DNA of 64,000 bases from Cloacibacterium sp964530915 (GCA_964530915.1 CAZHCK010000001.1:1-64000); one strand, 5' to 3'. Counted from the stretch's first letter, positions 23,232 to 31,812 are shown. Program-made: numbers and translations. The notes: a model not told the origin generated them from the letters alone.

Positions 23232-24989
23232 ATGAAAACATTAAAATTATTTTATACAGTTCTCGCAAAAGAATCCGGTGAAAAACCTTTTATTTCTGAT
23301 GATGGTTTTGTAATTGACTCAAATGCAATCTGGGCAAAAAAAGAAATCATAAAGTACTTTTCTAAAGAAAAATTAAGCGGAAAAGATCTAAACGCTACCT
23401 TTCATAAATCTTGGAAAACCATAAAATACAGCACTAGAAACCAATTGTTTGTTGAGCAAGTTTTGCATTATATTTCTACATATGGAAGTAATTTTCAAGA
23501 TGAAATTTATATTCCAAATGAAATTTTGAATATTCCTGATGCAAAGCTTTCTTTCAAAGTAATCAAAGGTATTTCTAAAGAAGAAATGATTGAAAAATGC
23601 TTGAATTTACTGAATTCAGGAATCGCACTACAAGAAGAAACAATAGATGATGTATTTTCAATTTTAATAGACGAACTTGATTATAAATTCACTGGAAACG
23701 AGAACATTAAGAATAAGGAAGCCATTGCAAAAATTGCAGATTTATTCCATATCTATCCTGAAAATCCAGTAGAATTTTTCAGATATATCATTTATAAAAG
23801 TGCGCAAACTACTTTATTAATTAAAAATGATGAAGTGATTTCGGCAATAAAAGAAAGCAAATTCAATCCTTCTCAAGCATTTAAAGATTTTGGATTAGAA
23901 AAAATGGCTGAAATTTTCAACCGATTCAAACCACTTTTTTTGGCTTTCAAAAATAAATGTCCAAAAACCATTAATGCGATTTCAAAATTATCAAAAAAAC
24001 ATCATAAACCTTTGGTTTCTAATCCATTGAACGATGCTACCAATCAAATTCTTACCGAAAATGATTTGCATTGGTTAGAAAACGCAACTCCATTTGCTTT
24101 GTTCAAGGCTTTATCTGCTTGTTATAATAGAATGAACGGTCAAGATACATTTGCCTACAGAATTAGAAACGGAAAATCTTGGGTACAAAAAGATGTGGTG
24201 AAAAATGTAAATAAAAAAAATTACGATTTTATTCTACAATTTCTAAAATCTAAATTCGATTTTACAAATCTGAAAATTTACATTCCAGAAGAGGTGAAAT
24301 ATGCATTGCCTACTTCCGAAAAAATGTTTGTAGGAAATATCCCAACAGGAAGCAGATTTTATGGCAAAAAATTAGCAATTGGTATTTATTGGGAAGATTC
24401 TTGGGGAGCACATGATTTGGATTTATCGGGTCTAAATATTGGTGGGAAAATTGGCTGGAATTCATCCTACAAGCAAGATGAAGGAAACTTAATGTATTCT
24501 GGTGATATGACTTCGGCTCCAAATGGTGCAGTAGAATATTTGTATGCAAATAAAGGTTTGAACTACCCGACTTTAATTTTAAATAGTATTTACAGTGGAG
24601 ATTCAAACTGTGATTACAAAATTATTGTAGGTAAAGGCGAAAAAATTTCTAAAGAATATATGATGAATCCTAATGCAGTTTTTGCTGAAATAAAATGCAA
24701 ATCCGTGCAAAGACAAACCGTTCTTGGAATGCTTTTGCCAAAAAACGACAAACAATGTTTTGTTTTGTTGAATTTCGGAGCAGGACAATCCCGAGTTTCT
24801 GGAACCAGCAAACTTTCTACTTTGGCTACCACTGCTTTGTATCAACAGTGGAACAGACCTCTCACTTTTAATAAATTAGTAAGTGAATTGGGAGCTCATT
24901 TGGTTTACTATAAAGATGGAGTAGATTATGATTTTTCTTTAGAAAATTTAGAAAAAGATAGTTTTATAAAGCTGTTCCAAAGAAACTAA
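23232..24989 (+). CDS. RtcB-associated protein with TerD-like C-terminal region
   Basis: A 585-residue protein on the rtcB strand. Residues 1-330 are mainly helical with several repeat-like segments (NQLFVEQVLHYISTYGS, NPVEFFRYIIYKSAQTTLL, TPFALFKALSACYNRM). That recalls the helical-repeat N-terminus of TROVE/Ro60 proteins, but I cannot show homology. Residues ~355-480 look like a TerD-type beta sandwich: GIYWEDSWGAHDLDLSGL matches the TerD DLD motif, and NLMYSGDMTSAPNG fits its second GD-containing loop. TerD domains bind Ca2+ and occur in stress and conflict systems. There is no signal peptide or membrane segment. Context suggests it binds or handles the tRNA-like RNA, or senses damage together with RtcB; that is inference. 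Confidence 0.6.
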   Translation: MKTLKLFYTVLAKESGEKPFISDDGFVIDSNAIWAKKEIIKYFSKEKLSGKDLNATFHKSWKTIKYSTRNQLFVEQVLHYISTYGSNFQDEIYIPNEILNIPDAKLSFKVIKGISKEEMIEKCLNLLNSGIALQEETIDDVFSILIDELDYKFTGNENIKNKEAIAKIADLFHIYPENPVEFFRYIIYKSAQTTLLIKNDEVISAIKESKFNPSQAFKDFGLEKMAEIFNRFKPLFLAFKNKCPKTINAISKLSKKHHKPLVSNPLNDATNQILTENDLHWLENATPFALFKALSACYNRMNGQDTFAYRIRNGKSWVQKDVVKNVNKKNYDFILQFLKSKFDFTNLKIYIPEEVKYALPTSEKMFVGNIPTGSRFYGKKLAIGIYWEDSWGAHDLDLSGLNIGGKIGWNSSYKQDEGNLMYSGDMTSAPNGAVEYLYANKGLNYPTLILNSIYSGDSNCDYKIIVGKGEKISKEYMMNPNAVFAEIKCKSVQRQTVLGMLLPKNDKQCFVLLNFGAGQSRVSGTSKLSTLATTALYQQWNRPLTFNKLVSELGAHLVYYKDGVDYDFSLENLEKDSFIKLFQRN

Positions 24990-25011
24990 TAAAAACACGA
25001 AAAACATCTAC

Positions 25012-25095
25012 AACAAAGGCAAACTCAGAGGTTTTGAATATGGGAAAATAACGCCATATTTGAAGAAATTGGGCAATAAAAAACTCCCGAATTAA
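25012..25095 (+). other. Possible gene remnant after the TerD-like gene
   Basis: An open frame without a start codon encodes a protein-like basic tail (NKGKLRGFEYGKITPYLKKL then GNKKLPN and stop), overlapping the terminator palindrome. It could be the 3' end of a gene removed by deletion, or chance. Confidence 0.25.
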
Positions 25096-25106
25096 TTCGG
25101 GAGTTT
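25081..25106. terminator. Bidirectional terminator between the RNA-repair island and pnp
   Basis: A perfect 26-bp palindrome (arm AAACTCCCGAATT) lies between the convergent TerD-like gene and pnp, with T-rich sequence on both sides. Confidence 0.85.
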
Positions 25107-25112
25107 CTATTT

Positions 25113-27320
25113 TTATGCTTGTTCTGTTGGTTGTTCTCCTTCTGGTTTTGGAGCGTCTCCTTCAGTTCTTGGCTTTTGTTCTGGTCTTGGTGGTCTTGGT
25201 AAAAGAACTTTTCTCGAAAGTCTCATTTTCTTACGATCATCATAACCCATAAATTTCACTTCTACTTCATCACCTTCTGCATACGGAACTTTATCTAATC
25301 TCTTCCATTCGATTTCTGAGATGTGTAGTAAACCTTCGGTTCCTTTAGCAATCGCTACGAAAGCACCGAAATCCATTACTTTTACTACTTTACCTTTATA
25401 AACAGTACCTACAACTGGTACGAAAGTAATTTCGTTAATTCTAGCAATTGCAGCATTGATTTTCTCGCGGTCAGTTCCAGAGATTTCAATTCTACCAATT
25501 TCGCCCATTTCTTCAATAGAGATTACAGTATCCGTATCTTTTTGAAGCTGTTGGATAATTTTACCACCAGGTCCAATTACAGCACCTATGAAATCTTTAG
25601 AAATTTCTAAAATTTCCATTTTCGGAGCGTGAGGTTTCACATCTGCTCTTGGTTTATCGATGGTTTTAAGGATTTCTCCTAAAATATGTAATCTACCTTC
25701 TTTTGCTTGATTTAGTGCAGTTTCCATGATATCCATTGTCAAACCTTGAATTTTAATATCCATTTGACAAGCGGTAATTCCATCTGCAGAACCTGTTACT
25801 TTGAAGTCCATATCACCCAAGTGATCTTCGTCTCCTAAAATATCAGAAAGTACGGTGAATTTACCAGATTTAGGGTCAGTAATTAATCCCATTGCAATAC
25901 CAGAAACTGGTTTTGTAATTTGTACACCAGCATCCATCAATGCAAGAGTTCCTGCACAAACAGTAGCCATAGAAGAAGAACCGTTAGATTCTAAAATATC
26001 TGAAACTACTCTGATGGTATAAGGATTTTCGTGAGGAATCATTCCTGCTAAAGCTCTTTGAGCTAAGTTTCCGTGACCAACTTCTCTTCTTGAAGTTCCT
26101 CTTAGAGGTCTTGCTTCACCAGTTGAGAATGGTGGGAAATTATAGTGTAGGAAGAATTTTTCGTCATAATTGATGGCAACAGAATCTACCATGTTGGCAT
26201 CTTTCACTGAACCTAAAGTTACCGCTGTAAGAGACTGAGTTTCACCTCTGGTAAAGATTGCAGAACCGTGAGCTCCTGGTAAATAATCGATTTCTGACCA
26301 AATCGGACGAATCGTTTTAGGATCTCTACCATCTAATCTGATTCCTTCGTTTAGAATCATTTGACGCATTGCTTCTTTTTCTACATCGTGGTAGTAAATT
26401 TTAGCAAATGGTTCTACGTCTGCTCTTTCTTCTTCTGAATATTGAGAAAGGAATTCTTCTAAAACGGCAGCAAATTTTTCGTGTCTTTCTTCTTTCGCAG
26501 AAGGAGTTTTTGCTACGTTGTAAACTTTATCATAACATTCTGCCCAAACTTTCTCACGAATTTCTTCGTTGTGCGTTTCGTGGCAGTATTCTCTTTTGGT
26601 TTGAGATGCAGGAATTCTCGCTGCTAATCTTTCTTGTGCTTCGATTTGAACTTTAATTTCTTCGTGAGCGTATTTAATCGCTTCTAGCATTTCTGCTTCC
26701 GAAATTTCTTTCATTTCACCTTCTACCATTACGATAGAATCTTTGGTAGCACCTACCATGATATCTAAATCTGCTTTTTTAAGATTTTCGATACTTGGGT
26801 TGATAGAAAGTTCACCATCAATTCTTACTACTCTTACTTCAGACATTGGTCCGTTAAAAGGAATATCTGTAATTGCAATTGCAGCTGAAGCGGCTAAACC
26901 AGCTAAAGCTTCTGGCATTACTTCTTTGTCGTAAGAAATTAGGGAAATCATTACTTGAACTTCTGCGTGGAAATCTTCTGGGAAAAGCGGACGAAGTACT
27001 CTGTCTACTAATCTCATGGTAAGAACCTCATCATCAGAAGGTTTAGTTTCTCTTCTAAAGAAATTTCCTGGGATTTTACCACCCGCATAGAATTTTTCTC
27101 TGTAATCTACTGTAAGAGGTAAGAAATCTACCCCTGGATTTGCGTCTTTGTTGGCTACAACTGTTGCAAGGAGCATCGTTCCGCCACATTTTACTACTAC
27201 AGAACCATTAGCTTGTTTCGCTAATCTTCCTGTTTCAATGGAGACTTCTCTCCCGTCTTTCAATTGAAATTTTTCAATAATTGCTTCTGGAGCATTCATA
27301 AAATTTACTGTCTTGTGCAA
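25113..27320 (-). CDS. pnp: Polyribonucleotide nucleotidyltransferase (PNPase)
   Basis: A 735-residue phosphorolytic 3'-5' exoribonuclease. Two RNase PH domains are visible (first GRLAKQANGSVVVKCGGTMLLATVV, second GTSRREVGHGNLAQRAL and SDILESNGSSSMATVCAGTLALMDAG with DILGDEDHLGDMDFKVTGS). They are followed by the KH domain (about 560-615, IGPGGKIIQQLQ) and an S1 domain (about 625-695). The tail is Pro/Glu-rich. A TATCTTTG promoter element lies upstream. In most relatives pnp follows rpsO directly; here a toxin-antitoxin pair separates them. Confidence 0.97.
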   Translation of the reverse strand: MHKTVNFMNAPEAIIEKFQLKDGREVSIETGRLAKQANGSVVVKCGGTMLLATVVANKDANPGVDFLPLTVDYREKFYAGGKIPGNFFRRETKPSDDEVLTMRLVDRVLRPLFPEDFHAEVQVMISLISYDKEVMPEALAGLAASAAIAITDIPFNGPMSEVRVVRIDGELSINPSIENLKKADLDIMVGATKDSIVMVEGEMKEISEAEMLEAIKYAHEEIKVQIEAQERLAARIPASQTKREYCHETHNEEIREKVWAECYDKVYNVAKTPSAKEERHEKFAAVLEEFLSQYSEEERADVEPFAKIYYHDVEKEAMRQMILNEGIRLDGRDPKTIRPIWSEIDYLPGAHGSAIFTRGETQSLTAVTLGSVKDANMVDSVAINYDEKFFLHYNFPPFSTGEARPLRGTSRREVGHGNLAQRALAGMIPHENPYTIRVVSDILESNGSSSMATVCAGTLALMDAGVQITKPVSGIAMGLITDPKSGKFTVLSDILGDEDHLGDMDFKVTGSADGITACQMDIKIQGLTMDIMETALNQAKEGRLHILGEILKTIDKPRADVKPHAPKMEILEISKDFIGAVIGPGGKIIQQLQKDTDTVISIEEMGEIGRIEISGTDREKINAAIARINEITFVPVVGTVYKGKVVKVMDFGAFVAIAKGTEGLLHISEIEWKRLDKVPYAEGDEVEVKFMGYDDRKKMRLSRKVLLPRPPRPEQKPRTEGDAPKPEGEQPTEQA

Positions 27321-27366
27321 TCCGTATTGATTGCGTTATTATTTAAACTCTTTAAATTTTCGATGG

Positions 27367-27374
27367 CAAAGATA
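27367..27374 (-). promoter_or_regulatory. Promoter -7 element of pnp
   Basis: The minus strand reads TATCTTTG, 47 bp before the pnp start. Confidence 0.6.
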
Positions 27375-27396
27375 CGGAATTTAAAAAAGTTATAAC

Positions 27397-27422
27397 AAAA
27401 AAGCAACTCAAAATTGAGTTGC
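27397..27422 (-). terminator. Terminator and direct repeat, left copy
   Basis: These 26 bases (A6 followed by GCAACTCAAAATTGAGTTGC) are identical to 27975-28000. The palindrome with its minus-strand T run is a terminator. Here it ends the toxin gene, whose stop is 4 bp away. Confidence 0.85.
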
Positions 27423-27425
27423 GTA

Positions 27426-27713
27426 TTACATTTTCTCTTCTGGATTTCTACTGGTATGAAAAATGGAATAAATAATTATTTCCTCATCATGAATTTCAAA
27501 TAGTATTACAAAAGGAAATTTTATGATGTACGCTTCTCTTATATTATTAAATCTACATGAAAAATGTTTTGGGTTTTGCTCTATTTTTTCAAAATATTTC
27601 TGAAGAACAATGAGAAATTTCTTCCCTAAATCTTTAGATTTAGATTCATAATATTCATAAGCATCTTCCATTTCAAAAACTGCTTTATCCCTGAATATTA
27701 ATTTATATTTCAT
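27426..27713 (-). CDS. RelE/ParE family toxin
   Basis: A 95-residue protein of the ParE/RelE superfamily: MKYKLIFRDKAVFEMEDAYEYYESKSKDLGKKFL is the N-terminal strand and helical hairpin, and FPFVILFEIHDEEIIIYSIFHTSRNPE the C-terminal sheet with the usual HTSRNP ending. Such toxins cleave mRNA on the ribosome or poison gyrase; ParE-type is more likely from the R-x-P end, but this cannot be settled. It lies 4 bp after its antitoxin gene. The pair is bounded by two identical copies of the rpsO terminator. Confidence 0.88.
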   Translation of the reverse strand: MKYKLIFRDKAVFEMEDAYEYYESKSKDLGKKFLIVLQKYFEKIEQNPKHFSCRFNNIREAYIIKFPFVILFEIHDEEIIIYSIFHTSRNPEEKM

Positions 27714-27717
27714 GAGA

Positions 27718-27945
27718 TTATTTGGTTTTCTCTTGGATTCGTTTTTTTACTTCGTCATAACTAAAGTATTTTCCTTCTCCGCTTAAATATTCCGCCCTTC
27801 TTTCTGCCACAATATTGTATTGCTCTTGAGAAATATAGCCTTGTTCCTCGTTTTTGAAAGCTTCTCTCACCTTTTTTAAAACAGATTCACTTTCTGTCTG
27901 TAAAAGCAATTTCATGAGTTCTAATTTTTCTAAACGAATATCCAT
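27718..27945 (-). CDS. Antitoxin of the RelE/ParE pair
   Basis: A 75-residue acidic helical protein (IRLEKLELMKLLLQTESESVLKKVREAF, then SYDEVKKRIQEKTK at the end), typical of addiction-module antitoxins that wrap around a ParE/RelE toxin with the C-terminal helix. It precedes the toxin gene by 4 bp, the normal order. The start ATG at 27945 lies 29 bp after the right terminator repeat. Confidence 0.8.
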   Translation of the reverse strand: MDIRLEKLELMKLLLQTESESVLKKVREAFKNEEQGYISQEQYNIVAERRAEYLSGEGKYFSYDEVKKRIQEKTK

Positions 27946-27974
27946 TTCTTATAATTTAATATTCAAATATAAAT

Positions 27975-28000
27975 AAAAAAGCAACTCAAAATTGAGTTGC
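27975..28000 (-). terminator. rpsO terminator and direct repeat, right copy
   Basis: Identical to 27397-27422. It is 24 bp beyond the rpsO stop and was presumably the original rpsO terminator. On the minus strand the stem is followed by TTTTTTATTTATATTTG, which also contains TATATTTG, a possible promoter for the antitoxin gene. Confidence 0.85.
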
Positions 28001-28024
28001 TTTAGATTTTTTTCTTGAATCTGA

Positions 28025-28294
28025 TTATTTTCTAATACCAAGTTCAGCAATGATAGCTCTGTATCTATTGATGTCTTTGTTTTTAAGATAATCTAACAAT
28101 CTTTTTCTTTTACCTACTAATTTAACTAGAGATTTCTCAGTAGCATAATCTTTGTGGTTTTTCTTTAAGTGACCAGACAAATGGTTAATTCTGAATGTGA
28201 ATAAAGCGATTTGTCCTTCTGCAGAACCAGTGTTTGCAGCGTTTCCTCCGTGTTTAGCGAAGATTTCTGATTTTTTTTCTGATGTTAAGTACAT
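28025..28294 (-). CDS. rpsO: 30S ribosomal protein uS15
   Basis: An 89-residue S15 of normal length. The core AEGQIALFTFRINHLSGHLKKNHKDYATEKSLVKLVGKRKRLLDYLK is fully conserved and binds the central domain of 16S rRNA. A TACTTTTG promoter element lies 37 bp upstream of the start. Confidence 0.97.
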   Translation of the reverse strand: MYLTSEKKSEIFAKHGGNAANTGSAEGQIALFTFRINHLSGHLKKNHKDYATEKSLVKLVGKRKRLLDYLKNKDINRYRAIIAELGIRK

Positions 28295-28330
28295 GCCAAT
28301 ATTATTTAATGATTATTATGTAACGAAGTG

Positions 28331-28338
28331 CAAAAGTA
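28331..28338 (-). promoter_or_regulatory. Promoter -7 element of rpsO
   Basis: The minus strand reads TACTTTTG. Confidence 0.6.
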
Positions 28339-28444
28339 CAACTTTATTTTCAAACCGAAAAATTTATTCTCAGATTCTAGAGACATTCACTTAATAATGT
28401 TAACAAATCCTTAAATTTTATAAATAACTTACTGAAATTCTGCG

Positions 28445-28452
28445 TAAATTTG
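28445..28452 (+). promoter_or_regulatory. Promoter -7 element of the lipoprotein gene
   Basis: TAAATTTG lies 15 bp before ATG 28468 and overlaps the upstream TTG start of the frame, which rules that start out. Confidence 0.55.
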
Positions 28453-28467
28453 CATCATCTTTTTGAT

Positions 28468-29043
28468 ATGAAAAAAATTCTATTCTATGGTTTAGCGGCA
28501 AGCCTTATCATCATAAGTTGCAAAAATTTAGGAAGCACCTTGGTGAAGCTTAACCATTCTATTAAGCTAAAACACGTAGATAGAATTGTCTATTTCGACC
28601 CAGAAGTTTATCCTGATTTCGAAGGAATAAAAGAACCTACCCACAATGTGATTTACAGTGCTGTTTCTGATGAACTGAATAATTACGGCAATTACAAAAT
28701 CATGCACATCAATAATGCTAATATTAAATATGACAGCGTAGATGTGAATATGATTAAAGAATCTTGTCTAAATAACGGTGCAGAAATCGCCTTGGTTCCG
28801 AAGGTAAAATATTTTAAAGTTGGCCTTGGAAAATATGTTTTTTCTAACCAAGTCATCGTGAGCATGAAAATGTATAATAATGACGGCGAACTGGTGATAG
28901 AAAACTCTTACGATACTTATAAAGGAAGCGGCAGATTATTGGGCAGCGCAGAAAATTCTATAAAAATAGGCACCGCAAATGTCATCAAAAACATGATTAC
29001 TGAATTAAAAAGCAGGAATATGACTACTCCTGCTTCTGAATAA
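28468..29043 (+). CDS. Hypothetical lipoprotein
   Basis: 191 residues from ATG 28468. The N-terminus MKKILFYGLAASLIIISCKN is a lipoprotein signal with lipobox IISC. The body has a Rossmann-like alternation (VDRIVYFDPEVYPDF, NNGAEIALVPKVKYFKVGLG, NQVIVSMKMYNNDGELVIENSYDTYKG), which resembles small lipoproteins of the LptE/GNA1162-like class, but I cannot name the family. It is monocistronic and convergent with msrC. Confidence 0.7.
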   Translation: MKKILFYGLAASLIIISCKNLGSTLVKLNHSIKLKHVDRIVYFDPEVYPDFEGIKEPTHNVIYSAVSDELNNYGNYKIMHINNANIKYDSVDVNMIKESCLNNGAEIALVPKVKYFKVGLGKYVFSNQVIVSMKMYNNDGELVIENSYDTYKGSGRLLGSAENSIKIGTANVIKNMITELKSRNMTTPASE

Positions 29044-29061
29044 TTTTCTATTTATAGAATT

Positions 29062-29508
29062 TTATAAAATCTTTGCCAATTCAGCACATAACCATTCTAG
29101 CAATTCTCTATCCTCATCTGTAAAAGGGTCTTTTTTGTGAGAATCTATATCTATTTGACCAATATTTACACCATCTTTAATAATAGGAACTACAATTTCG
29201 GCTTTGGTTTCTAGCGAACAAGCCAAATAATTATCTTGCTCCCAAACATCTGGCACTACAAAAGTCTCATTTGATACCGCAACTTGTCCACAAATTCCCT
29301 TTCCAAAAGGAATCACAGTGTGATCTGTAGCTGCACCAACATAAGGCCCTAAAATCAATTCTTCTTTATCTCCATTTTTAAAATAAAAACCAGTCCAATT
29401 AAAATAATCAAACTCCTGATCTAGAAGATGACAAATTTTCTCTAATTTCTCGGTGGTATTGTGACTTGGGCTTTCAATAATAGATGAAAGTCTTTTTTTA
29501 ATTTCCAT
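29062..29508 (-). CDS. msrC: Free methionine-(R)-sulfoxide reductase, GAF domain
   Basis: A 148-residue single GAF domain. The fRMsr hallmarks are present: FNWTGFYF, the Cys in GKGICGQVAV, the Cys in NYLACSLETKAEIVVPI, and GQIDIDS. Two of the three redox Cys of the E. coli enzyme are clear. It reduces free (not protein-bound) Met-R-sulfoxide in the cytosol. The gene lies 13 bp after the stop of the upstream gene at 29522-30955 and is probably co-transcribed with it. Confidence 0.85.
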   Translation of the reverse strand: MEIKKRLSSIIESPSHNTTEKLEKICHLLDQEFDYFNWTGFYFKNGDKEELILGPYVGAATDHTVIPFGKGICGQVAVSNETFVVPDVWEQDNYLACSLETKAEIVVPIIKDGVNIGQIDIDSHKKDPFTDEDRELLEWLCAELAKIL

Positions 29509-29521
29509 AATTTTTAAATTT

Positions 29522-30955
29522 TTAATATTCTTCGAATGTAATATCTTCTTTGTAACCGAACATTCCTCTTTCTTTAATCATTGCTGCTACACCATCTGGC
29601 AATTGTTCTTCCCAGCCTGATTCGCTATTCGAAATTTTCTGCAAAATTTCTCTAGAATAAATTTCAGAATGCTCTGGATTATAATCCTTGATATCTACAA
29701 TTCTTCTGTTATGTTTAAAATATTTATACAACTCTTTAAGATTGTCATTCACTTTCAAGTTTTCTGATGTGAGCAATTCGTGTGTTTTAGGATCTTTATA
29801 AGGATACAGATATACTCTCATATCTTTTTTAAAGAACTTACCGAATGCTTCTAAGATTCCACCAGAAAGATGTTTGTAATAATCTTCATCAAAAACCATC
29901 AGTAAATTATTTACGCCCATTGCAATTCCGGTATACCTTACATTATAAGAAGTGAAATAATCTACTAATCTATAATATTCTGAGAAATTAGAAATCATTA
30001 CGGTATAACCCAATTTCGCCAAAACGTCTACTCTATCTAAGAAATCTCTTTCGTCTAAGTTCCCAGAAGCTTTGAGATTAGAAACGGTAATTTCGAAAAG
30101 AATAACGGTATCTTCTGGTTTTCCTTCTGTTTCATTGAGAAACATTTTAAGACCGTTCTCGAACATGTCTACATTCACCAAAGTTACAGGTCTGAAACTT
30201 CCTCTTACCGCAAAAACATCTTTTTTGTATAATAAATCTGCTGGAAGCATGTTTTTCCCTTCAGAATTGAAGATTACCGCTTCCGTCATAGAATTTTTAA
30301 TCAACTGAAGACTCATCAATCGATTATCCACATAAGGAAAAGCAGGGCCTTGAAAATCAATCATGTCTATTTCAATTTTATCCACCGAAATATCATCATA
30401 CAAACTTTTGATTAATCTTCTAGGATTGTCATACAAATGAAATGCTCCATAAACCAAGTTTACGCCAAGATTTCCTAGCGTTTCTTGCTGAAGCGTAGCA
30501 TCATTTTCTTTAAATTTTACATGCAATACAATTTCGCTGTACTCTTGACCAGGTTGCGCCTGAAACATAATTCCTACCCAACCGTGACCTAAAAAGGTTT
30601 TTTGGTAATTAATAGTAGTAACTGTATTTGCAAAAGAGAAGAATTTACGATGTGCATTTTCTTCCTTATCTAAACGCTCTTGAATAAGACCTACTTCATG
30701 ACGAAGCATTTTTTTCAGTCTGTTCTGAGTTACGTATCTATTTTTGTCTTCTTTACCATAAATAGCATCACTGTAATCCTTATCATAAGCAGACATTGCT
30801 TTTGCAATCGTTTGAGAAGCAGCTCCCGCTCTAAAGAAATGACGAACCGTCTCTTGTCCTGCACCAATTTCTGCAAAAGTACCATATATATTAGGATCTA
30901 AATTGATAGCTAAAGCCTTTTGCTTGGGAGTAAGATATTGCTTAATTACAGACAT
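29522..30955 (-). CDS. Conserved Bacteroidota protein of unknown function (often misnamed)
   Basis: 477 residues from ATG 30955; the frame is open 27 codons further, but that part would run into the divergent gene. The start MSVIKQYLTPKQKALAINLDPNIYGTFAEIGAGQETVRHFFRAGAAS is well conserved in my memory of this phylum, where homologues carry doubtful names such as TonB-dependent receptor or nucleotide adenylyltransferase. There is no signal peptide, no beta-barrel pattern and no HxGH motif, so neither name is supported. The protein is soluble and alpha/beta in character. It shares a short divergent promoter region with the metallo-hydrolase and probably runs into msrC. Confidence 0.7.
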   Translation of the reverse strand: MSVIKQYLTPKQKALAINLDPNIYGTFAEIGAGQETVRHFFRAGAASQTIAKAMSAYDKDYSDAIYGKEDKNRYVTQNRLKKMLRHEVGLIQERLDKEENAHRKFFSFANTVTTINYQKTFLGHGWVGIMFQAQPGQEYSEIVLHVKFKENDATLQQETLGNLGVNLVYGAFHLYDNPRRLIKSLYDDISVDKIEIDMIDFQGPAFPYVDNRLMSLQLIKNSMTEAVIFNSEGKNMLPADLLYKKDVFAVRGSFRPVTLVNVDMFENGLKMFLNETEGKPEDTVILFEITVSNLKASGNLDERDFLDRVDVLAKLGYTVMISNFSEYYRLVDYFTSYNVRYTGIAMGVNNLLMVFDEDYYKHLSGGILEAFGKFFKKDMRVYLYPYKDPKTHELLTSENLKVNDNLKELYKYFKHNRRIVDIKDYNPEHSEIYSREILQKISNSESGWEEQLPDGVAAMIKERGMFGYKEDITFEEY

Positions 30956-31002
30956 GAATAAAATTTTGCGTAAATTTACCAAAATCTCACAAAAACCCAA
31001 AA

Positions 31003-31767
31003 ATGAAGTTGAAATTTCTAGGAACTGGTACTTCACAAGGCATTCCCGTGATTGGATCTACTCATCCTGTTTGTTTATCTACGAATCCTAAAGACAAAAG
31101 ACTAAGGTCATCTGTCATGATTACGGATGATGAAAAAAAGATTCTTATTGATTGTGGTCCAGATTTTCGTCAACAAATGCTCACCAACCAAGAAAGCAAT
31201 GTAGACGCCTTATTAATTACGCATGAACATAATGACCATGTTATTGGTTTAGATGATTTACGCCCCATTATTTTCCAAAAAAGAAAAGATATTTCTATTT
31301 ATTGCTTGCCAAGAGTAGGAAAAGAGATTCAAAATAGGTTTCCGTATGCTTTTACAGAAGATAAATATCCAGGCGCTCCGAGTTTTGAAATCACAGAAAT
31401 AGGAAACGAACCATTTATTATAGAAAACACAGAAATTATACCTATTCAAGTGATACATTATAAACTCCCGATTTTAGGTTATAAGTTCAAAAACCTCGCT
31501 TATATTACTGATGCAAGTTTCATTTCCGAAGAAGAGCAAGAAAAATTAAAAAATTTAGACGTTCTTATTATTAACTGTTTAAGAAAAGATGAACCACATG
31601 TTGCACATTATATATTACCAGAAATTCTAGAATTGGTAGAAAAACTACAACCCAAAACTACATACCTTACTCATATTAGCAATAGATTTGGTTTCCATGA
31701 TGAGATAGAAGCGATGACACCCGCGAATGTTCATCCTGCGTATGATGGACTAGAAATAGAGTTTTAA
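31003..31767 (+). CDS. MBL-fold metallo-hydrolase (PhnP-like)
   Basis: A 254-residue metallo-beta-lactamase fold enzyme. It begins KLKFLGTGTSQGIPVIG, typical of the PhnP/RNase Z-like branch. The zinc ligands are in LLITHEHNDHVIGLDDLRPI, with further His in QVIHYKLPILGYKF and YLTHISNRFGFHDE; an Asp is in ITDASFI. Likely a cyclic phosphodiesterase acting on nucleotides or small phosphodiesters; the exact substrate is open. The start is the first ATG downstream of the divergent region. Confidence 0.85.
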   Translation: MKLKFLGTGTSQGIPVIGSTHPVCLSTNPKDKRLRSSVMITDDEKKILIDCGPDFRQQMLTNQESNVDALLITHEHNDHVIGLDDLRPIIFQKRKDISIYCLPRVGKEIQNRFPYAFTEDKYPGAPSFEITEIGNEPFIIENTEIIPIQVIHYKLPILGYKFKNLAYITDASFISEEEQEKLKNLDVLIINCLRKDEPHVAHYILPEILELVEKLQPKTTYLTHISNRFGFHDEIEAMTPANVHPAYDGLEIEF

Positions 31768-31812
31768 GAAAATATTTTCTTAAAATTTTCTTTTTTTACA
31801 TTAAAATTATTT

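Noticed and set aside
29522..30955. TonB-dependent receptor
   Set aside because: No signal peptide, no plug domain, no barrel strands.
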